A DNA stretch of 64,000 nucleotides from Calliopsis andreniformis (lineage: Eukaryota > Arthropoda > Insecta > Hymenoptera > Andrenidae). The notes under the pieces were generated by a model. That model was not told the DNA's origin. It searched no databases and saw only the letters and a list, made by a program, of their open reading frames with translations. The first letter of the stretch is position 1. Every line of letters begins with the position of its first letter. Made by a program: the position numbers and the translations under genes. This document shows positions 52,238 to 63,892 of the stretch, piece by piece. The stretch lies in NCBI RefSeq assembly GCF_051401765.1, contig NW_027480423.1, positions 13,516,001-13,580,000 of the forward strand, given 5' to 3'.

Positions 52238-54453
52238 TTGCTCCACCAGATCGAATAGTTAGGGCCTAAGAAGTCAACGCCAGAAGCATAAAATACAATA
52301 TAAATACAACAGCTTTGCCATCGTATTAAATGAATAATTGCAAACAGTGTGAAAGTAGTGGTCATTTCTACGTTCCGGGCAACCTAGGCTTCACTGTATG
52401 GCGTTCTTCCACCACATCGGATAGCTACGGCCTCAGAAGTCAACGCCTGAAGTATAAAATACAATAAAAATACAACAGTCTTTCCATCCTATAACAGGAA
52501 TAATTGCAACCCGTGTGAAAGTGATGGTCATTTCTACGTTCCAGGCAACCTTTGCTTCACTCTAGGGCGTTGCTCCACCAAATCAAACAGTTAGGGCCTT
52601 AGAAGTCAGCGCCCGAAGCATTAAATACAAAATAAATAGAACAGTTTTTCCATTGTATAAAACGAATAATTGCTACCAGTGTAAAAGTCATGGTCATTTC
52701 TACGTTCCGGGCAACCTAGGCTTCACCCTAGGCCGTTGTTCCACCAGATCGAACAGTTAGGGCCTAAGAAGTGAACGCCAGAAGCATAAAATACAATATA
52801 AATACAACAGTTTTTTGATCATATAAAACGAATGATAGCAACCAGTGTGAATGTTATGGCCATTTCTACGTTCCGGGCAACCTAGGCTGCATTCTAGGGC
52901 GTTGCTCCACTAGATCGAATAGTTAGGGCCTTAGAAGTCAACGCCCGAAGCATAAAATACAAAATAAATAAAACAGTTTTTCCATCGTATACAACGAAAA
53001 ATTGCAAACAGTGTGAAAGATATGGACATTTCTACGATCCGGGCTACCTAGGCTTCACTCTATGGCGTTCTTCCACCACATCGAATAGCAACGGCCTCAG
53101 AAGTCAACGCCAGAAGCTTAAATACAATATATATATAACAGTTTTTCCATCGTCTAAAACGAATAATTGCTACCAGTGTAAAAGTTATGGTCATTTCTAC
53201 GTTCCGGGCAACCTAGGCTTCACCCTAGGCCGTTGTTCCACCAGATCGAATAGTTAGGGCCTAAGAAGTGAACGCCAGAAGCATAAAATACAATATAAAT
53301 ACAGCAGTTTTTCCATCATATGAAACGAATGATAGCAACCAGTGTGAAAGTTATGGCTATTTCTACGTTCCGGGCAACCTAGGCTTCACTCTAGGGCGAT
53401 TCTCCACCAGACCGAATAGTTAGGTCCTTAGAAGACAACGACAGAAGCATAAAATACGATATAAATACAACAGCTTTTCCATCGTATAAAAGGAATAATT
53501 GCAAACAGTGTGAAAGTAATGATCATTTCGGCGTTTCGGGCATCCTAGACTTAACTCTGAGGCGTTGCTCCACCTGATCGAATAGTTGGGGCCTAAGAAG
53601 TCAACGCCAGAAGCATAAAATACAATATAAATACAACAGCTTTGCCATCGTATAAAATGAATAATTGCAAACAGTGTGGAAGATATGGATATTTCTACGT
53701 TCCGGGCAACCTAGGGTTCACTGTATGGCGTTCTTCCACCACATCGAATAGCTACGGCCTCAGAAGTCAACGCCTGACGTATAAAATACGATATAAATAC
53801 AACAGCTTATCCATCGTATAAAACGAATAATTGTAACCAGTGTGAAAGTTATGGTCATTTCTACATTTCGAGCAATCTTGGCTTTACCCTAGGGCGTTGT
53901 TCCACCAGATAGAATAGTTAGGGCCTAAGAAGTCAACGCCAGAAGCATAAAATACGATATAAATACAACAGCCTTTCCATCGTATAAAACGAATAATTGC
54001 AACCAGTGTGAAAGTTATGGTCATTTCTACATTTCGAGCAACATAGGCTTCACTCTAGGGCGTTGCTCCACCTGATCGAATAGTTAGGGCCTTAGAAGTC
54101 AACGCCAGAAGCTTAAAATACAAAATAAATCGAACGGTTTTTCCATTGTATAAAACGAATAATTGCTGCCAGTGTAAAAGCTATGGTCATTTATACGTTC
54201 CGGACAACCTAGGCGTCACCCTAGGGCGTTGTTCCACCAGATGGAATAGTTAGGGCCTAAGAAGTCAACGCCAGAAGCATAAAATCCGATATAAATACAA
54301 CAGCTTTTCCATCATATAAAACAAATAATTGCAACCAGTGTGAAAGTTATGGTCATTTCTACGTTCCGTGCAACCTAGGCTTCACTCTAGGGCGTTGCTC
54401 CACCAGATCAAACAGTTAGGGCCTTAGAAGTCAGCGCCCGAACCATAAAATGC
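52238..54453 (+). repeat. 2.2 kb block duplicate, copy 2 (spacing 4648 bp)
   Basis: Counterpart of 47590-49805. Just to its left, 52.05-52.24 kb instead matches 46.74-46.93 kb at 32 monomers, so the pairing jumps by four monomers at this edge. Confidence 0.9.
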
Positions 54454-55987
54454 AAAAAAAATACAACAGTGTATCCACCATATAACAGGAATAATTGCAA
54501 CCAGTTTGAAAGTGATGGCCAATTCTACGTTCCGGGCAACCTAGGCTTCGCTCTAAGGCGTTGCTCCACCAGATCGCATAGATAGTGCCTTAGAAGTCAA
54601 CGCCAGAAGCATAAAATACAATATAAATACAACAGTCTTTCCACCATGTAAAAAGAATAATTGCAACCAGTATGAAAGTCATGGTCATTTCTACTTTCCG
54701 GGCAACCTAGGCTTCACCCTACGGCGTTGCTCCAACAGATTGAATAGTTAGGGCCTTAGAAGTCAACGCCCGAGGCGTTAAATACAAAATAAATAGAACA
54801 GTTTTTCCATAGTATAAAACGAATAATTGCTACCAGTGTAAAAGTTATGGTTATTTCTACGTTCCGGGCAACCTAGGCTTCAGCCTAGGGCGTTGCTCCA
54901 ACAGATTGAATAGTTATGGCCTTAGAAGTCAATGCCCGAACCATAAAATGCAAAAAAAATACAACAGTGTTTCCATCATATAACAGGATTAATTGCAACC
55001 AGTTTGAAAGGGATGGTCATTTCTACGTTACGGGCAACCTAGGCTTCGCTCTAGGGCGTTGCTCCACTAGATCGAATTGTTAGTACCTTAGAAGTCAACA
55101 CCAGAAGCATAAAATACAATATAAATACAACAGTTTTTCCATCGTATAAAACGAATAATTGCAACCAGTATGAAACTTATGGACATTTCTACTTTCCGAG
55201 CAACCTAGGCTTCACCTTAGGGCGTTGCTCCAACAGATTGAATAGTTAGGGTCCTTAGAAGTCAACGCCCGAACCATAAAATGCAAAAAAAATACAACAG
55301 TGTTTCCATCATGTAACAGGATTAATTGCAACCAGTTTGAAAGTGATGGCCAATTCTACGTTCCGGGCAACCGAGGCTTCACTCTAGGGCGTTGTTCCAC
55401 CAGATCGAATAGTAAGGGCCTAAGAAGTCAACGCCAGAAGCATAAAACACAATATAAATATAACAGTTTTTCCATCGTATAAAACGAATAAGAGCAACCA
55501 GTGTGAAAGTTATGGTCATTTCTACGTTCCGGGCAACCTAGGTTTCACTCTAAGGCGCTGCTCCAGCAGATCAAACAGTCAGGGCCTAAGAAGCCAACGC
55601 CCGAAGCATTAAATACAAAATAAATAGAACAGTTTTTCCATAGTATAAAACGAATAATTGCTACCAGTGTAAAAGTTATGCTTATTTCTACGTTCCGGGC
55701 AACCTAGGCTTCACCCTAGGCCGTTGTTCCACCAGATTGAATAGTTAGAGCCTTAGAAGTCAATGCCCGAAGCATAAAATGCAATAAAAATACGACAGTT
55801 TTTCCATCATATAACAGGAATAATTGCAACCAGTTTGAAAGTGATGGTCATTTCTACGTTCCGGGCAACATAGGCTTCACTCTAGGGCGTTGCTCCACTA
55901 GATCGAATAGTTAGTACCTTAGAAGTCAACGCCAGATGTATAAAATACAATATAAATACAACAGTTTTTCCATCGTATAAAACGAAT
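53919..55987 (+). repeat. 2.07 kb block duplicate, copy 1 (spacing 3653 bp)
   Basis: Pairs with 57572-59640, 22 monomers plus 1 bp. It spans a partial 5-monomer unit, one extra A8 monomer at 54.45 kb and the block shared with 50.6 kb, so it is a composite that was duplicated after those pieces were joined. Confidence 0.9.
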
Positions 55988-56410
55988 AATTGCAACCAGT
56001 ATGAAACTTATGGTCATTTCTACTTACCGAGCAACCTGGGCTTCACCCTAGGGCGTTGCTCCAACGTATTGAATAGTTAGGGCCTTAGAAGTCAACGCCC
56101 GAACCATAAAATGCAAAAAAAATACAGCATTGTTTCCATCATATAACAGGTATATTTGCAACCAGTTTGAAATTGATGGCCAATTCTACGTTCCGGGCAA
56201 CCTAGGCATCACTCTATTGCGTTGCTCCACCAGATCGAATAGTTAGTGCCTTAGAAGTCAACGCCAGAAGCATAAAATACAATATAAATACAACAGTTTT
56301 TCCATCGTATAATACGAATAAATGCAACCAGTATGAAATTTATGGTCATTTCTACTTTCCGAGCAACCTAGGCTTCACCCGAGGGCGTTGCTCCAACGGA
56401 TTGAATAGTT
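55598..56410 (+). repeat. 7-monomer spaced repeat, copy 1 (spacing 1162 bp)
   Basis: Matches 56760-57572. Landmarks are gcccgaagcattaaatac (55599/56761), tcaacgccagatgtataaaa (55925/57087) and gcaaaaaaaatacagca (56113/57275). The match covers about 4.9 of the 7 monomers in each unit. Confidence 0.85.
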
Positions 56411-56634
56411 AGGGCCTTAGAAGTCAACGCCCGAACCTTAAAATGCAAAAAAAATACAACAGTGTTTCCATCATATATCAGGAATAATTGCAACCACTTT
56501 GAATGTGATGGCCAATTCTACGTTCCAGGCAACCTAGGCTTCACTCTAGGGCGTTGTTCCACCAGATCGAATAGTAAGGGCCTAAGAAGTCAACGCCAGA
56601 AGCATAAAATACAATATAAATATAACAGTTTTTC

Positions 56635-56651
56635 CACCGTATAAAACGAAT
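56635..56651 (-). other. CENP-B-box-like site, 8 of 9 core bases
   Basis: ccaccgtataaaacgaat on the plus strand; one core base differs (CGGT for CGGG on the minus strand). The usual monomer has ccatcg here and matches seven of nine. Confidence 0.25.
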
Positions 56652-56759
56652 AATAGCAACCAGTGTGAAAGTTATGGTCATTTCTACGTTCCGGGCAACC
56701 TAGGTTTCACTCTAGGGCGTTGCTCCACCAGATCAAACAGTTAGGGCCTTAGAAGCCAA

Positions 56760-57572
56760 CGCCCGAAGCATTAAATACAAAATAAATAGAACAGTTTTTC
56801 CATAGTATAAAACGAATAATTGCTACCAGTGTAAAAGTTATGGTTATTTCTACGTTCCGGGCAACCTAGGCTTCACCCTAGGCCGTTGTTCCACCAGATT
56901 GAATAGTTAGGGCCTCAGAAGTCAATGCCCGAAGCATAAAATGCAATAAAAATACAACAGTTTTTCCATCAAATAACAGGAATAATTGCAACCAGTTTGA
57001 AAGTGATGGTCATTTCTACGTTCCGGGCAACATAGGCTTCACCCTAGGGCGTTGCTCCACTAGATCGAAGAGTTAGTACCTTAGAAGTCAACGCCAGATG
57101 TATAAAATACAATATAAATACAACAGTTTTTCCATCGTATAAAACGAATAATTGCAACCAGTATGAAACCTATGGTCATTTCTACTTACCGAGCAACCTG
57201 CGCTTCACCCTAGGTCGTTGCTCCAACGGATTGAATAGTTAGGGCCTTAGAAGTCAACGCCCGAACCATAAAATGCAAAAAAAATACAGCAGTGTTTACA
57301 TCATATAACAGGTATAATTGCGACCAGTTTGAAATTGATGGCCAATTCTACGTTCCGGGCAACCTAGGCATCACTCTATTGCGTTGCTCCACCAGATCGA
57401 ATAGTTAGTGCCTTAGAAGTCAACGCCAGAAGCATAAAATACAATATAAATACAACAGTTTTTCCATCGTATAATACGAATAAATGCAACCAGTATGAAA
57501 CTTATGGTCATTTCTACTTTCCGAGCAACCTAGGCTTCACCCTAGTGCGTTGCTCCAACGGATTGAATAGTT
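56760..57572 (+). repeat. 7-monomer spaced repeat, copy 2 (spacing 1162 bp)
   Basis: Counterpart of 55598-56410. It ends exactly where the 57572-59640 block begins, marking a junction between two higher-order phases. Confidence 0.85.
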
Positions 57573-59640
57573 AGGGCCTAAGAAGTCAACGCCAGAAGCA
57601 TAAAATACGATATAAATACAACAGCCTTTCCATCGTATAAAACGAATAATTGCAACCAGTGTGAAAGTTATGGTCATTTCTACATTTCGAGCAACATAGG
57701 CTTCACTCTAGGGCGTTGCTCCACCTGATCGAATAGTTAGGGCCTTAGAAGTCAACGCCAGAAGCTTAAAATACAAAATAAATCGAACGGTTTTTCCATT
57801 GTATAAAACGAATAATTGCTGCCAGTGTAAAAGCTATGGTCATTTATACGTTCCGGACAACCTAGGCTTCACCCTAGGGCGTTGTTCCACCAGATGGAAT
57901 AGTTAGGGCCTAAGAAGTCAACGCCAGAAGCATAAAATGCGATATAAATACAACAGCTTTTCCATCATATAAAACAAATAATTGCAACCAGTGTGAAAGT
58001 TATGGTCATTTCTACATTCCGTGCAACCTAGGCTTCACTCTAGGGCGTTGCTCCACTAGATCAAAAAGTTAGGGCCTTAGAAGTCAGCGCCCGAACCATA
58101 AAATGCAAAAAAAATACAACAGTGTATCCATCATATAACAGGAATAATTGCAACCAGTTTGAAAGTGATGGCCAATTCTACGTTCCGGGCAACCTAGGCT
58201 TCGCTCTAGGGCGTTGCTCCACCAGATCGCATAGATAGTGCCTTAGAAGTCAACGCCAGAAGCATAAAATACAATATAAATACAACAGTTTTTCCACCAT
58301 GTAAAACGAATAATTGCAACCAGTATGAAAGTCATGGTCATTTCTACTTTCCGGGCAACCTAGGCTTCACCCTACGGCGTTGCTCCAACAGATTGAATAG
58401 TTAGGGCCTTAGAAGTCAACGCCCGAGGCGTTAAATACAAAATAAATAGAACAGTTTTTCCATAGTATAAAACGAATAATTGCTACCAGTGTAAAAGTTA
58501 TGGTTATTTCTACGTTCCGGGCAACCTAGGCTTCACCCTAGGGCGTTGCTCCAACAGATTGAATAGTTAGGGCCTTAGAAGTCAATGCCCGAACCATAAA
58601 ATGCAAAAAAAATACAACAGTGTTTCCATCATATAACAGGATTTATTGCAACCAGTTTGAAAGGGATGGTCATTTCTACGTTACGGGCAAACTAGGCTTC
58701 GCTCTAGGGCGTTGCTCCACTAGATCGAATTGTTAGTACCTTAGAAGTCAACGCCAGAAGCATAAAATACAATATAAATACAACAGTTTTTCCATCGTAT
58801 AAAACGAATAATTGCAACCAGTATGAAACTTATGGACATTTCTACTTTCCGAGCAACCTAGGCTTCACCTTAGGGCGTTGCTCCAACAGATTGAATAGTT
58901 AGGGTCCTTAGAAGTCAACGCCCGAACCATAAAATGCAAAAAAAATACAACAGTGTTTCCATCATGTAACAGGATTAATTGCAACCAGTTTGAAGGTGAT
59001 GGCCAATTCTACGTTCCGGGCAACCGCGGCTTCACTCTAGGGCGTTGCTCCACCAGATCGAATAGTAAGGGCCTAAGAAGTCAACGCCAGAAGCATAAAA
59101 CACAATATAAATATAACAGTTTTTCCACCGTATAAAACGAATAAGAGCAACCAGTATGAAAGTTATGGTCATTTCTACGTTCCGGGCAACCTAGGTTTCA
59201 CTCTAGGGCGTTGCTCCAGCAGATCAAACAGTCAGGGCCTAAGAAGCCAACGCCCGAAGCATTAAATACATAATAAATAGAACAGTTTTTCCATAGTATA
59301 AAACGAATAATTGCTACCAGTGTAAAAGTTATGGTTATTTCTACGTTCCGGGCAACCTAGGCTTCACCCTAGGCCGTTGTTCCACCAGATTGAATAGTTA
59401 GAGCCTTAGAAGTCAATGCCCGAAGCATAAAATGCAATAAAAATACAACAGTTTTTCCATCATATAACAGGAATAATTGCAACCAGTTTGAAAGTGATGG
59501 TCATTTCTACGTTCCGGGCAACATAGGCTTCACTCTAGGGCGTTGCTCCACTAGATCGAATAGTTAGTACCTTAGAAGTCAACGCCAGATGTATAAAATA
59601 CAATATAAATACAACAGTTTTTCCATCGTATAAAACGAAT
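57572..59640 (+). repeat. 2.07 kb block duplicate, copy 2 (spacing 3653 bp)
   Basis: Counterpart of 53919-55987. Private changes include caaccgcggcttc and tacataataaatag. It leaves the shared text at gaatagtagcaacc near 59640. Confidence 0.9.
59126..59142 (-). other. CENP-B-box-like site, 8 of 9 core bases
   Basis: Same sequence as at 56635, in a monomer ending gaataagagcaacc. The duplicate monomer at 55.47 kb has ccatcg and only seven matches, so the change arose after the block was copied, or was converted. Confidence 0.25.
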
Positions 59641-62600
59641 AGTAGCAACCAGTGTGAAAGTTATGGTCATTTCTACGTTCCGGGCAACCTAGGCTTCACC
59701 CTAGTGCGTTGCTCCAACGGATTGAATAGTTAGGGCCTCAGAAGTCAACGCCCGAACCATAAAATGCAAAAAAAATAGAGCAGTGTTTCCATCATATAAC
59801 AGGTATAATTGCAACCAGTTTGAAATTGGTGGCCAATTCTACGTTCCGGGCAACCTAGGCTTCACTCTAGGGCGTTGCTACACCAGATCGAATAGTCAGG
59901 GCCTAAGAAGTCAACGCCAGAAGCATAAAATGCAATATAAATATAACAGTTTTTCCATCGTATAAAACGAGTAATAGCAACCAGTGTGAAAGTTATGGTC
60001 ATTTCTACGTTCCGGGCAACCTAGGTTTCACTCTACGGCGTTGCTCCACCAGATCAAACAGTTAGGGCCTTAGAAGACAAGGCCCGAAGCATTAAATACA
60101 AAATAAATAGAACAGTTTTTCCATAGTATAAAACGCATAATTGCTACCAGTGTAAAAGTTATGGTTATTTCTACGTTCCGGGCAACCTAGGCTTCACCCT
60201 AGGCCGTTGTTCCACCAGATCGAATAGTTAGGGCCTAAGAAGGGAACGCCAGAAGCATAAAATACAATATAAATACAACAGTTTTTCCATCATATAAAAC
60301 GAATAATTGCAACCAGTATGAAAACTATGGTCATTTCTACTTTCCGGGCAACCTAGGCTTCACCCTAGGGCGTTGCTCCAACGGATTGAATAGTTAGGGG
60401 CTTAGAAGTCAACGCCCGAACCATAAAATGCAAAAAAAATACAGCAGTGTTTCCATCATATAACAGGTATAATTGCAACCAGTTTGAAATTGATGGCCAA
60501 TTCTACGTTCCGGGCAACCTAGGCATCACTCTATTGCATTGCTCCACCAGATCGAATAGTTAGTGCCTTAGAAGTCAACGCCAGAAGCATAAAATACAAT
60601 ATAAATACAACAGTTTTTCCATCGTATAAAACGAATAGTAGCAACCAGTGTGAAAGTTATGGTCATTTCTACGTTCCGGGCAGCCTAGGTTTCACTCTAG
60701 GGCGTTGCTCCACCAGATCAAACAGTTAGGGCCTTAGAAGCCACCGCCCGAAGCATTAAATACAAAATAAATAGAACAGTTTTTCCATAGTATAAAACGA
60801 ATAATTGCTACCAGTGTAAAGGTTATGGTTATTTCTAAGTTCCGGGCAACCTAGGCTTCACCCTAGGCCGTTGTTCCACCAGATCGAATAGTTAGGGCCT
60901 AAGAAGGGAACGCCAGAAGCATAAAATACAATATAAATACAACAGTTTTTCCATCATATATCAGAAATAATTGCAACCAGTTTGAAAGTGATGGCCAATT
61001 CTACGTTCCGGGCAACCTAGGATTCACTCTAGGGCGTTGCTCCACGAGATCGAATAGTTAGTGCCTTAGAAGTCAACGCCAGAAGCATAAAATACAATAT
61101 AAATACAACAGTTTTTCCATCGTATAAAGCGAATAATTGCAACCAGTATGATGCTTATGGACATTTCGACTATCCGAGCAACCTAGGCTTCACCCTAGGG
61201 CGTTGCTAGAACAGATTGAATAGTTAGGGCCTTAGAAGTCAGCGCCCGAACCATAAAATGCAAAAAAAATGCAACAGTGTTTCCATCATATAACAGGAAT
61301 AATTGCAACCAGTTTGAAAGTGATGGCCAATTCTACGTTCCGGGCAACCTAGGCTTCGCTCTAGGGCGTTGCTCCACCAGATCGAATAGGTAGTGCCTTA
61401 GAGGTCAACGACAGAAGCATAAAATACAATATAAATACAACAGCTTTTCCATCGTATAAAACGAATAATTGCAACCAGAATGAAACTTATGGTCATTTCT
61501 ACTTTTCGAGCAAGCTAGGCTTCACCCTAGGGCGTTGCTCCAACAGATTGAATAGTTAGGGCCTTAGAAGTCAACGCCCGAAGCATAAAATGTAATAAAA
61601 ATACAACAGTGTTTCCATCATATAACAGGAATAATTGCAACCAGTTTGAAAGTGATGGCCAATTCTACGTTACGGGCAACCTAGGCTTCACTCTAGGGCG
61701 TTGCTCCACCAGATGGAATAGTTAGTGCCTTAGAAGTCAACGCCAGAAGCATAAAATACAATATAAATACAACAGTTTTTCCATTGTATAAAACGAATAA
61801 TTGCAACCAGTTTGAAGGTGATGGCCAATTCTACCTTCCGGACAACCTAGGTTTCACTCTAGGGCGTTGCTCCACCAGATCGAATAGTTAGTGCCTTAGA
61901 AGTCAACGCCCGAAGCATAAAACACAATATAAGTACAACAGTTTTTCCATCGTATAAAATGAATAATTGCAAACATTGCGAAAGTAATGGTCATTCCACG
62001 TTCCGGGCAACCTAGGCGTCACTCTAGGGCGTTGCTCCACCAGAGCAAGCAGCTAGGGCCTTAGAAGTCAACGCCCGAAGCATAAAATACAATATAAATA
62101 TAACAGTTTTTCCATCGTATAGAACGAATAATAGCACCCAGTGTGAAAGTTATTGTCATTTCTACTTTCCACGCAACCTAGACTTCACCCTAGGGCGTTG
62201 CTCCAACAGATTGAATAGTTAGGACCTTAGAAGTCAATGCCCGAAGCATAAAATGCAATATAAGTACAACAGTTTTTCCATCGTATAAAATGAATAATTG
62301 CAACCAGTATGAAACTTATGGTCATTTCTACTTTCCGAGCAACCTAGGCTTCACCCTAGGGCGTAGCTCCACCAGATCGAATAGTGACGGCCTAAGAAGT
62401 CAATGCCAGAAGAATAAAATACGATATAAATACAACAGCTTTTCCATCTTATAAATCGAATAATTGCAACCAGTATGAAAGTTAACGTCATTCCTACTTT
62501 CCGGGCAACCTAGACTTCACCCTAGGGCGTTGCTCTAACAGATTGAATAGTTAGGACCTTATAAGTCAATGCCCGAAGCATAAAATGCAATAAAAATACA

Positions 62601-63062
62601 ACAGTTTTTCCATCATATAACAGGAATAATTGCAACCAGTTTGAAAGGGATGGTCATTTCTACGTTCCCGGCAATCTAGGCTTCACTCTAGGGCGTTGCT
62701 CCAACAGATCGAATAGTTAGGGCCTTAGAAGTCAACGCCCGAAGCTTAAAATGCAATAAAAATACAACACAGTTTACATCATATAACAGGAATAATTGCA
62801 AACAGTTTGAAAGTGATAGCCAATTCTACGTTCCGCGCTACCTAGGCTTCACTCCAGGGCGTTGCTCCACCAGATCGAATAGTTACGGCCTAACAAGTCA
62901 ACGCCAGAAGCATAAAATACGATATAAATACAACAGCTTTTCCATCGTATAAAACGAACAATTGCAACCAGTGTGAAAGTAATGGTCATTACTACGTTCC
63001 GGGAAACCTAGGCTTCACCCCAGGTCGTTGTTCCACCAGATCGAATAGTTAGCGCCTAAGAA

Positions 63063-63313
63063 GTGAACGCCAGCAGCATAAAATACAATATAAATACAAC
63101 AGTTCTTCCATCATATAAAACGAATAATTGCAACCAGTATGAAAGTTATGGTCATTTCTACGTTCCGGGCAACCCAGGCTTCACTCTATGGCGTTCTTCC
63201 ACCACATCGAATAGCTACGGCCTCAGAAGTCAACGCCTGAAGCATAAAATAAAATAAAAGTACAACAGTCTTTCCATCCTAGAACAGGAATAATTGCAAC
63301 CAGTTTGAAAGTG
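63063..63313 (+). repeat. Marker dimer copy 8
   Basis: Reads ggcaacccaggc and ends with cctagaacagg in place of cctataacagg. It then switches to a gcaaccagtttgaaag monomer, so the second half is shortened relative to the other copies. Confidence 0.75.
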
Positions 63314-63892
63314 ATGGTCATTTCTACGTTCCGGGCAACCTAGGCTTCACTCTAGGGCGTTGCTCCACCAGATCGAATAGTTAGTGCCTTAGAGGTCAAC
63401 GCCAGATTCATAAAATACAACATAAACGCAACAGTTTTTCCATCGCATCAAACGAATAATTGCTACCTGTATGGAAGTGATGGACATTTCTACGTTCCGG
63501 GCAACCTAGGCCCCACTCTAGGGCGTTGTTCCACCAGATTGAATAGTTAGGGCCTAAGAAATCAACGCCAGAAGCATAAAATTCAATATGAATATAACAG
63601 TTTTTCCATCGTATAAAACGAATAATTTCAACCAGTGTGAATGTTATGGTCATTTCTACATCCCGAGCTACCTAGGCTTCACTCTAGGGCGTTGATCCAC
63701 CAGATAGAATAGTTAGGGCCTTAGAAGTCAGCGCCAGAAGCATAAAATTCAATAAAGATGCAACAGTTTTTCAATCGTATAGCAGGAATAACTGCAAACA
63801 GTGTGAAAGTACTGGTCATTTCTACGTTCCGGGTAACCTAGGCTTCACTCTAGGGCGTTGTTCCACCAGATCGAACAGTTAGGGCCTAAGAA

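Larger units (their letters stand above)
50966..61270 (+). repeat. Cluster of A8-containing monomer subfamily
   Basis: The subfamily reads cgaaccataaaatgc, then eight A, then tacaacagtgtttcc, and is followed by agtttgaaagtgatggcc. Within this cluster I located the gc before the A run at 50966, 51299, 54452, 54950, 55282, 56113, 56445, 57275, 58105, 58603, 58936, 59766, 60430 and 61260. Further copies occur at 40176, 40508, 41670, 42832 and, isolated, near 2.68 and 3.18 kb. Confidence 0.8.

Noticed and set aside
997..63653. Several dozen open reading frames of 60-133 codons on both strands
   Set aside because: All are translations of the same repeat, with the same peptide recurring dozens of times. 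Because 166 is not a multiple of three, frames rotate and usually end within one or two monomers. No codon bias, no start context and no frame conserved across monomers was seen.
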